Shown piece by piece: positions 1-3,836 of a stretch of 6,194 bases of DNA (position 1 is its first letter; every line of letters starts with the position of its first letter). The stretch is taken from the NCBI GenBank assembly GCA_913052135.1, contig CAJXDY010000080.1, positions 1 through 6,194 on the forward strand, in the 5' to 3' direction. Made by a program: the position numbers and the translations under genes. Source of the stretch: UBA8106 sp913052135 (GTDB lineage: Bacteria; Acidobacteriota; Vicinamibacteria; Vicinamibacterales; UBA823). The notes beneath the pieces are model-generated. The model was not told the origin of the DNA, ran no database searches, and saw only the letters and a program-made list of their open reading frames with translations.

Positions 1-27
1 CAGCTTCTTCAGCTTCTTCAGCTTCTG
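1..27. repeat. Three 9-bp tandem units coding an acidic Glu/Ala linker
   Basis: CAGCTTCTT is repeated three times, with the third copy ending CTG instead of CTT. On the coding (minus) strand it gives alternating Glu and Ala codons in the linker behind the lipidated Cys. Such in-frame units can expand or shrink without breaking the gene. The array may continue beyond the left edge. Confidence 0.7.
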
Positions 28-148
28 CAGCAGGCTCTGGTTCCGCAGGTTCCGATCCGCAAGCCATAATACTTACGAATGCTAGAGCAGTGACGCCAAT
101 TACCATCGACCGAAAGCCGATAGTTAATAGTTGAACGATTCGGGACAT
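1..148 (-). CDS. Putative lipoprotein, N-terminal fragment (continues off the left edge)
   Basis: The visible 49 residues are an export signal followed by a linker. A short polar start (MSRIVQ) leads into a hydrophobic stretch at about residues 15-28, which ends in a lipobox-like I-M-A-C with the acylated Cys at residue 30. After the Cys comes a linker rich in Glu, Ala and Pro (GSEPAEPEPAAEAEEAEEA), typical of the tether between a lipid anchor and a folded domain in solute-binding or other surface lipoproteins. The start at 148 is preceded by AGGAG eight bases upstream. An internal Met at residue 15 has no ribosome site and would leave a very short signal. The folded domain is outside the window, so function is unknown. 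An ABC-transporter binding protein is one common possibility, but nothing here tests it. Sure of lipoprotein type, unsure of role. Confidence 0.8.
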   Translation of the reverse strand, partial: MSRIVQLLTIGFRSMVIGVTALAFVSIMACGSEPAEPEPAAEAEEAEEA

Positions 149-172
149 GGTTTCTTCTCCTGTTAAATTGTA

Positions 173-206
173 ATCATACAACATTTGAGGTCGCTAGTTG
201 ACTAGC
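173..206 (-). promoter_or_regulatory. Candidate lipoprotein promoter with an overlapping inverted repeat
   Basis: On the minus strand TATGAT (173-178) matches five of six -10 positions and would start transcription about 18 bases before the lipoprotein ATG, leaving room for its AGGAG site. The -35 region is poor (TCAACT, three of six). It coincides with a perfect inverted repeat, GCTAGT-TG-ACTAGC (193-206), which is where a repressor or activator could bind. The repeat also lies just after the 3' end of the selenocysteine tRNA, but it has no T-run to make it a terminator. Prediction only. Confidence 0.35.
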
Positions 207-219
207 AACCAGTGTCAGG

Positions 220-316
220 TGGCGGAAGCGCCTGGGAGTCGAACCCAGCCTCCCCGTATTAGCGGGGAGCGACCGGTTTTGAAGACCGGGAGGGCCACCG
301 GGCCCCGTTCGCTTCC
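220..316 (-). tRNA. selC: tRNA-Sec (anticodon UCA)
   Basis: This is the selenocysteine-inserting tRNA, charged with serine, converted by SelA (using selenophosphate from SelD) and delivered by SelB to in-frame UGA codons followed by a SECIS hairpin. It is 97 nt including an encoded GCCA end. It folds as a bacterial tRNA-Sec: acceptor arm opening GGAAGCG; six-pair D stem (GGGGCC/GGCCCT) with a four-base CGGT loop; anticodon stem CCGGT/ACCGG enclosing CTTCAAA, giving UCA; a seven-pair variable arm (CTCCCCG/CGGGGAG) with loop CTAATA; and a T arm CTGGG-TTCGACT-CCCAG. The six-pair D stem with tetraloop and the long variable arm separate it from a nonsense-suppressor or Ser tRNA. The eighth acceptor pair, normally formed in bacterial tRNA-Sec, is A opposite G here. 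No selA, selB, selD or selenoprotein gene is visible nearby. Confidence 0.96.
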
Positions 317-328
317 ATAAAAACGTTG

Positions 329-334
329 ATGCTA
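329..334 (-). promoter_or_regulatory. Candidate extended -10 element for tRNA-Sec
   Basis: On the minus strand TAGCAT is preceded by TGT, forming an extended -10 (TGn-TAxxAT). Transcription would begin around 322, about six bases before the mature tRNA 5' end at 316. There is no good -35; that zone falls next to the inverted repeat at 344-366. Tentative. Confidence 0.3.
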
Positions 335-343
335 ACACAAGCT

Positions 344-366
344 AGAAACTCTTAATTTGAGTTTCT
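344..366. repeat. Inverted repeat between csp and selC
   Basis: AGAAACTC and GAGTTTCT are perfect 8-bp arms around a TTAATTT loop, with further weak pairs outside (342-343 with 367-368). It lies downstream of the cold-shock gene and just upstream of the predicted tRNA-Sec -10. No T-run follows on either strand, so it is a poor intrinsic terminator. It could still act as a transcript-end hairpin for csp, or as an operator for selC. Confidence 0.5.
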
Positions 367-530
367 GGTGAGACTTCTGGAAACCCAGGTGATTCGTGCA
401 GATGTGACCAAGGAGTAAATTGAAAATGATTGAATCTGAGTCGTCTTTGCCAGATTTGACGGCAGTCGTTCTTAACGGGCAAGCAACCGTAAGCAGATTT
501 AATCTAACTCCGGAGGGTCAATCAACAAAG

Positions 531-737
531 TTAATTTTCGAGAAGTTTGACATCCCCAGCGCGAGGACCTTTTGCAGATTCTTCGATAGCAAACTCAACA
601 CGCTGTCCCTCGCGAAGTAGTTCGAACACCGAACCCCGAACCGAACTCCGATGAAAGAAGTGTTCAATACCACCTTCATCTCTGATGAATCCGAATCCCT
701 TGTCAATGAGAAGCCGTGCAATGGTTCCACTTGGCAT
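531..737 (-). CDS. csp: Cold-shock domain protein (CspA family)
   Basis: A 68-residue single-domain cytoplasmic protein of the usual CspA length. The family binds single-stranded RNA and DNA, melts secondary structure and acts as an RNA chaperone in cold shock or growth transitions. Both RNA-binding motifs are clear: RNP1 as KGFGFI at residues 13-18 and RNP2 as EHFFHRS at residues 25-31, spaced as in CspA. The C-terminal strands (QRVEFAIEESAKGPRAGDVKLL) also match the fold. The start at 737 is preceded by GGAGGA seven bases upstream, and a sigma70-like promoter lies about 60 bases further out. It is probably monocistronic: the zinc-ribbon gene upstream on the same strand is separated by about 200 bases that include this promoter. 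Whether it is cold-induced cannot be told from the sequence. Confidence 0.95.
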   Translation of the reverse strand: MPSGTIARLLIDKGFGFIRDEGGIEHFFHRSSVRGSVFELLREGQRVEFAIEESAKGPRAGDVKLLEN

Positions 738-762
738 ACCCTAGTCCTCCGATCCGACGATG

Positions 763-780
763 CCCCATGTTACGATGGGG
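763..780 (-). promoter_or_regulatory. Hairpin in the csp 5' leader
   Basis: CCCCAT and ATGGGG form a perfect six-pair stem with a six-base loop, inside the predicted csp leader and about 13 bases upstream of its GGAGGA ribosome site (745-750). Cold-shock mRNAs often carry structured leaders that control stability or translation with temperature. A role of this kind here is inference; the hairpin itself is plain in the sequence. Confidence 0.5.
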
Positions 781-795
781 AGTAAATACCGGGCA

Positions 796-824
796 AGTTT
801 AGGTGGTTCCAACTGTTAAGTCAA
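796..824 (-). promoter_or_regulatory. Predicted sigma70-type promoter of csp
   Basis: On the minus strand TTGACT (819-824, five of six) and TAAACT (796-801, four of six) are separated by exactly 17 bases. Transcription would start near 789, giving a leader of about 50 bases that contains the hairpin at 763-780. This is the best-formed promoter in the window. Confidence 0.6.
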
Positions 825-865
825 GTTCTATGCATACTTTAGCGCAGTTTGAGGCGCCGAAGGTG

Positions 866-889
866 GTCAGCAGCTAAACGACGGCTGAC
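866..889. repeat. Inverted repeat downstream of the zinc-ribbon gene
   Basis: GTCAGC and GCTGAC are perfect 6-bp arms with a 12-base loop, about 50 bases past the zinc-ribbon stop codon and upstream of the csp promoter. It could mark the end of the zinc-ribbon transcript, but without a T-run the terminator reading is weak. Confidence 0.3.
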
Positions 890-936
890 TTGGATTTTGG
901 AAGGTTGTGAGACCATAGTGAGGACTGTTAATGCGC

Positions 937-1131
937 TCAGTCTTGGGATGTTTTTGGCGGCACTTTTGGCTTCTCACTCTTCGGCGGGGGATAGGTCGTC
1001 CAGAAATGGCGGCCACAATTAGAACAGGTCCAAAATTGCTGAGGCGTCCAAGGACCATCTGGCATGGGGTCCTTGAGATCCATCTGTTCCCCACACCGTT
1101 GGCAGCGAATTTGGATATCTACTTGATGCAC
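937..1131 (-). CDS. Small two-CxxC zinc-ribbon protein
   Basis: A 64-residue protein with C10-x2-C13-G and C36-x2-C39-G, each on a knuckle (CQRCG, CSNCG), the standard layout of a treble-clef or zinc-ribbon site binding one Zn(II). Aromatic residues surround the second knuckle (FWT before it, HFWTTYPPP after it), and the tail is basic (PKSEKPKVPPK). I do not recognise a named family. Zinc ribbons of this size commonly bind nucleic acid or protein, but no partner is visible. The start is GTG at 1131. There is no Shine-Dalgarno, an in-frame TAG lies three codons upstream, and the best -10 element is placed so that transcription would begin on the GTG itself, so the mRNA looks leaderless. It diverges from the mocA-like gene with a gap of about 100 bases. 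The paired cysteines make a chance reading frame unlikely. Confidence 0.75.
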   Translation of the reverse strand: MHQVDIQIRCQRCGEQMDLKDPMPDGPWTPQQFWTCSNCGRHFWTTYPPPKSEKPKVPPKTSQD

Positions 1132-1137
1132 AAGAGA

Positions 1138-1146
1138 ATTCTAACA
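1138..1146 (-). promoter_or_regulatory. Extended -10 promoter giving a leaderless transcript
   Basis: On the minus strand TGT-TAGAAT forms an extended -10, with TAGAAT matching five of six positions. Only six bases separate it from the GTG start codon at 1131, so the expected transcription start is the G of that codon. No ribosome-binding site exists upstream. No convincing -35 is seen, which an extended -10 can tolerate. Confidence 0.45.
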
Positions 1147-1232
1147 CGTTCATAGTTTGTGGGATGAGTACAACAAGGCAACCACGATAGATTAGCGTTA
1201 AACCTGCTAATTTTTCATTGCGAGAATTAAAG

Positions 1233-1838
1233 ATGATTCCTGGGATTATTCTGGCCGGTGGCGAGTCATCACGAATGGGACAGCCCAAGGCGCTTTTACC
1301 GACCGATGTGGTGGGAGAAACATTTTTGTTGCGACTGATTACTACCTTACGACGAGGTGGCGTTGATGATGTGATCGTAGTTACGGGACCCGACCGGTCG
1401 ATTTTGGAGAACAGTATTGCAAGCAACGAGCCTTTGGCTCGCTTCGTGTCGAATCCGAATCCATCCGAAGGTCAAATTTCATCATTGCTTGTAGGACTCT
1501 CGGTCGTAGACCGGCCTGGTGTGAGAGGAGCATTAGTAACGCTCGTAGATGTGCCGCTGGTGTCTTCTGAAACGGTAGTTGCTCTACTTGCGTCTTATCG
1601 TGAGACTGGGGCGCCAATAGTACGACCAGGTGCTGATGACCGACATGGACATCCAGTGATCTTTGATCGATCTCTTTTCGATGAATTACGTGGCGTTGAC
1701 AAATCTCAGGGGGCGAAAGCTGTTATTCGAGCTCACAAGGATGCGATCATTCATGTTTCAGTTAATGACGAAGGCGCGTTTACTGATATCGACACCCCAG
1801 GTGATTACGAGCGAATATTTGGCAGGAAGCCAGCCTAA
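1233..1838 (+). CDS. mocA: MocA/MobA-like molybdenum cofactor nucleotidyltransferase
   Basis: A 201-residue cytoplasmic enzyme of the NTP-transferase fold. The family joins CTP or GTP to molybdopterin, giving the dinucleotide cofactor used by xanthine-dehydrogenase-type (cytosine form) or DMSO-reductase-type (guanine form) enzymes. The nucleotide-binding signature LAGGESSRMGQPK covers residues 7-19. GQISS at 80-84 and the metal-binding Asp of VDVPLV (Asp106) follow, then RHGHPVIF (137-144) and the C-terminal DIDTPGDY (185-192). The GHP motif, the following QGAKAVIR segment and DIDTPxDY resemble the cytidylyltransferase MocA more than MobA. I chose ATG at 1233 because the protein then begins MIPGIILAGG, as in relatives. 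A TTG at 1218 would add five residues and has no ribosome site. A weak GAGA lies upstream of the ATG. No molybdoenzyme or XdhC-type gene is adjacent. Other sugar-nucleotide or CTP:phosphocholine transferases share the fold. Confidence 0.85.
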   Translation: MIPGIILAGGESSRMGQPKALLPTDVVGETFLLRLITTLRRGGVDDVIVVTGPDRSILENSIASNEPLARFVSNPNPSEGQISSLLVGLSVVDRPGVRGALVTLVDVPLVSSETVVALLASYRETGAPIVRPGADDRHGHPVIFDRSLFDELRGVDKSQGAKAVIRAHKDAIIHVSVNDEGAFTDIDTPGDYERIFGRKPA

Positions 1839-1853
1839 GAAGCGTTGGCGCCG

Positions 1854-1883
1854 TTGATCTAAGTGCTATCGCTCGATTAGAAT
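1854..1883 (+). promoter_or_regulatory. Predicted promoter of tRNA-Ala
   Basis: TTGATC (1854-1859, four of six) and TAGAAT (1878-1883, five of six) are 18 bases apart. Transcription would start near 1890, about 19 bases before the mature tRNA 5' end. It begins just after the mocA-like stop codon, so the tRNA need not depend on that gene. Confidence 0.5.
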
Positions 1884-1908
1884 TGTGGCCCTGCAGATCA
1901 ATTATTGT

Positions 1909-1984
1909 GGGCCAGTGGCGCAGTTGGGAGCGCGCGTGAATGGCATTCACGAGGTCACGGGTTCGACCCCCGTCTGGTCCACCA
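1909..1984 (+). tRNA. tRNA-Ala (anticodon GGC)
   Basis: A complete 76-nt cloverleaf with an encoded CCA end. The acceptor stem GGGCCAG/CTGGTCC contains the G3-U70 wobble that identifies alanine tRNAs to AlaRS. The D stem is GCGC/GCGC, the anticodon stem CGTGA/TCACG encloses ATGGCAT (anticodon GGC, reading GCC and GCU), the variable loop is five bases, and the T arm is ACGGG-TTCGACC-CCCGT. All stems pair apart from the expected G-U. Confidence 0.97.
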
Positions 1985-1996
1985 TTTCACTCCACG

Positions 1997-2019
1997 ACTC
2001 GTGTGCCCTTCACGAGTTT
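1997..2019 (+). terminator. Hairpin after tRNA-Ala, at the convergent junction
   Basis: ACTCGTG and CACGAGT pair perfectly over seven bases with the loop TGCCCTT, followed by a short TTT on the plus strand. It begins 12 bases after the tRNA CCA end and its right arm abuts the asparaginase stop codon on the opposite strand. The T-run is short, so termination may be partial. On the minus strand nothing T-rich follows. Confidence 0.5.
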
Positions 2020-3086
2020 CAGTATTCTTCAAACATTCTTCGAATTGCTCTAACATCTCTGGTCTGAGTTAGGGCAAGCATCAGCAAGATTCGAGCCTTT
2101 AATGGTGCATGATCTAGTGCCGCTATTCGGTATCTTGCTGCCAGTTGCTGCTCCTGAGTAAGAGGCTCATCTTCTCGGGCTGTCCTAGGGGTAATTCGCC
2201 CGCTGCCTGTTCTGGTGCTGACGACGACAAAGACGCCCTGCTGGTAGGCATAGGTTATTGCTTCCCTTTGATCTCTACTTGTAGCTCCAGCGCCAGCTGA
2301 GGCGACTACTAGGCCACGCGCCCCGGCATTTACAGCCGCCTTGATGAGATCCCCGGAAGCCCCCTGATAGACGCTAAGAATATCGACCCTGGGCAGTACC
2401 TCGACTGAAGAAACATCGAATTCACTATCACTTGTATGGCGTCTAAGCACTTCCCGATAAAAAACCACGCGATCGTGATCAACCGTTCCGAGAATACCGT
2501 ACCTCCGAGTCTGAAATGTATGGAGATGTCTAGCGTCAGTTTTGGTGACTTCACGAGCAGAGTTAATTTCATTATTCAGGACTACGAGCACACCCTTATT
2601 TCTAGACTTTGGGGATGCAGCTGTCCTGAATGCCTGCCGGAGGTTCGCGGCACCTTCGTACCCCAGAGTGCTTGGATTTCGCATTGCCCCAACGACAACC
2701 ACCGGACGCGGGTTGTTAACCGTCAGATGCAAGAAATAGGCTGTTTCTTCCAAGGTATCCGTACCACTGGTAACCACGATACCGGCGAGTGAAGGGTCTG
2801 TTTCGAACACCTGGTTAATTCGTTTTGACAACTGCAACCACTGTTCCAATGTGAGGGCACTGCTAGCTACATTGGAAAATTGTTCAAATTCTGGTGTTGC
2901 ATACTTATCAAGATCAGGGATTTGGTTTAATAATTCACCAGCAGTTAGGCGACCGCCGCTCTGGTTAGAAATCGTTCCACCTGTAGCGATTAGCAGCACA
3001 CTCGGCACGTCTTGGCCGAACTCGGAAGCCAGCGGCTTCGATGCAGAGAGCAAGCCCAATACAACGATCAGTAGCAGGCGAGTCAT
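2019..3086 (-). CDS. ansB: Type II L-asparaginase, exported
   Basis: Hydrolyses L-asparagine to aspartate and ammonia, probably in the periplasm. Residues 1-20 (MTRLLLIVVLGLLSASKPLA) form a signal peptide, and at 355 residues the length fits the exported family. Conserved sites in order: ATGGTIS at 34-40 with the nucleophile Thr38; NVASSAL at 72-78, where substrate Ser is usually found; TSGTDTLEETAYFL at 106-119 holding the second-triad Thr109 and Asp110; VVGAMR at 131-136; EVTKT at 179-183 with triad Lys182; and a C-terminus (KARILLMLALTQTRD onward) very like E. coli AnsB. The loop after the nucleophile is short (NQSGGRLTAGELL), and the Tyr that partners the nucleophile in E. coli AnsB (Tyr25) is not found at the aligned place. 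The ATG follows a perfect AGGAGG. The gene converges on tRNA-Ala. Some relatives also act on glutamine, which the sequence does not settle. Confidence 0.93.
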   Translation of the reverse strand: MTRLLLIVVLGLLSASKPLASEFGQDVPSVLLIATGGTISNQSGGRLTAGELLNQIPDLDKYATPEFEQFSNVASSALTLEQWLQLSKRINQVFETDPSLAGIVVTSGTDTLEETAYFLHLTVNNPRPVVVVGAMRNPSTLGYEGAANLRQAFRTAASPKSRNKGVLVVLNNEINSAREVTKTDARHLHTFQTRRYGILGTVDHDRVVFYREVLRRHTSDSEFDVSSVEVLPRVDILSVYQGASGDLIKAAVNAGARGLVVASAGAGATSRDQREAITYAYQQGVFVVVSTRTGSGRITPRTAREDEPLTQEQQLAARYRIAALDHAPLKARILLMLALTQTRDVRAIRRMFEEY

Positions 3087-3091
3087 GGTTC

Positions 3092-3097
3092 CCTCCT
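3092..3097 (-). promoter_or_regulatory. Strong Shine-Dalgarno of the asparaginase
   Basis: A perfect AGGAGG lies five bases upstream of the ATG at 3086, the strongest ribosome site in the window. It fixes the start and argues against a longer form. Confidence 0.85.
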
Positions 3098-3109
3098 GTA
3101 AACCAAATT

Positions 3110-3130
3110 AAAAGGGCACCGCATGCGCCC
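3110..3130 (-). terminator. Intrinsic terminator-like hairpin upstream of the asparaginase
   Basis: On the minus strand GGGCGC and GTGCCC form a six-pair stem (one G-U) with the loop ATGCG, followed at once by TTTTAATTT. It lies 31 bases after the stop of the small protein gene and only about 13 bases before the asparaginase ribosome site. It could end the upstream transcript. However, no promoter fits between it and the asparaginase, so it may instead be a leader attenuator or a partial terminator. Confidence 0.55.
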
Positions 3131-3160
3131 ATTCAGGACAGTACGGCGTCTCTATTCTAA

Positions 3161-3565
3161 CTATATAGAATTTATGGACTCACCATGCGCGATTCTGAGC
3201 CACTTTCTCAGATGGCAGGCGGCTTCATTGGGTGTCGGGCCGTAGAAAGGCATCAATGCGGACGTCTTCCCGGAGACTCGAGCTAATCGAGCACGCCATG
3301 TGTTGGCATCGACTGGCGAAACCTCGATGAGGTAAGCCTGCCCGTTGATGGTTTCTTCAAAACGATGAACGATCACGACGATTACATAATTAATAAAGGT
3401 AAGATCGATATGAGGTTGTGATTCTATTGATTCAAGCGATGAGATCAAGCGGAAGAAAGTACGAAGATGGTGACTGTGTTCAGGATTGAATAATTTTTGG
3501 GGCGTTCGTGAAGAAAGAAAATTTATGTCATCAGCGTATCCACAGTGCATCCGCTGTTCTTCCAC
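3161..3565 (-). CDS. Small uncharacterised protein (start uncertain)
   Basis: An open frame of up to 134 residues. The C-terminal 60 or so residues look like a genuine small folded domain: a beta-rich stretch YLIEVSPVDANTWRARLARV, then ALMPFYGPTPNEAACHLRKWL, a Pro-Thr-Pro turn leading into an amphipathic helix. I do not recognise a characterised family and assign no function. The long form starts at GTG 3565 with a weak GGA seven bases upstream. Its first 60-odd residues show no recognisable motif, are coded by AT-rich DNA and overlap a run of DnaA-box-like sites. GTG at 3376 would give a 71-residue protein carrying all the plausible part, but has no clear ribosome site. I regard the 3' half as real and the 5' extent as open. 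It shares the strand of the asparaginase, 74 bases upstream of it, with a terminator-like hairpin between. Confidence 0.55.
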   Translation of the reverse strand: MEEQRMHCGYADDINFLSSRTPQKLFNPEHSHHLRTFFRLISSLESIESQPHIDLTFINYVIVVIVHRFEETINGQAYLIEVSPVDANTWRARLARVSGKTSALMPFYGPTPNEAACHLRKWLRIAHGESINSI

Positions 3566-3597
3566 ATTATTTCCACAACCGTCTATTCACACTCACA
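3536..3597 (-). other. Cluster of DnaA-box-like nonamers
   Basis: Against the consensus TTATNCACA, the plus strand shows GTATCCACA (3536-3544, eight of nine), TCTTCCACA (3558-3566, seven), ATTTCCACA (3569-3577, seven), CTATTCACA (3583-3591, eight) and the poorer ACACTCACA (3589-3597). All point the same way. The first three are 22 and 11 bases apart, roughly whole helical turns. No dnaA or dnaN gene is present, so this is not a classical origin by context. It could be a DnaA-responsive control region or chance in AT-rich DNA. Confidence 0.25.
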
Positions 3598-3705
3598 ATT
3601 GAGGCCTCTGACGCCTTGCAACTGTGATTTTTTTCGCTACAGTTTCATCGTTTTTGGTTATCCGCTGAACGTTATACCGGCCTTTGAATCCAGACCACGA
3701 CTTAC

Positions 3706-3734
3706 TTGACGGGTTGCGACAGTCGAAATACGCT
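3706..3734 (+). promoter_or_regulatory. Weak promoter candidate for the AddB-like gene
   Basis: TTGACG (3706-3711, five of six) is followed after 17 bases by TACGCT (3729-3734, three of six). It would give a leader of about 95 bases before the ATG at 3837. The -10 is poor and the call rests mainly on the -35 and spacing. I see no gene in 3566-3836 otherwise. Confidence 0.3.
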
Positions 3735-3836
3735 GAGTGCGGTTTCCATGTTTTTATAGATATGGACGGCAAGGACGTTCGCGGTTGATGCTCGGACGTG
3801 ACTGGTTGTAACGCTTTTTCTAGTAATGCCGAGATT

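Noticed and set aside
1..30. Short direct repeats at the left edge, considered as a CRISPR or satellite array.
   Set aside because: The 9-bp units have no spacers and are in-frame Glu/Ala codons of a lipoprotein linker.
1019..1426. A 135-residue minus-strand frame between the zinc-ribbon and mocA-like genes.
   Set aside because: It overlaps the conserved N-terminus of the mocA-like gene in antisense and most of the zinc-ribbon gene in another frame, and it has no family features.
1909..1984. tRNA-Ala as a possible integration site for a mobile element.
   Set aside because: No integrase, no duplicated tRNA 3' end and no foreign-looking genes are seen on either side.
1980..2021. The asparaginase UGA stop is followed directly by a hairpin, resembling a selenocysteine codon with SECIS, in a window that has selC.
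   Set aside because: The protein already ends like other asparaginases (LALTQTRD to FEEY). Reading through meets a second UGA three codons on and gives no sensible extension. The hairpin is better explained as the end of the tRNA-Ala transcript.
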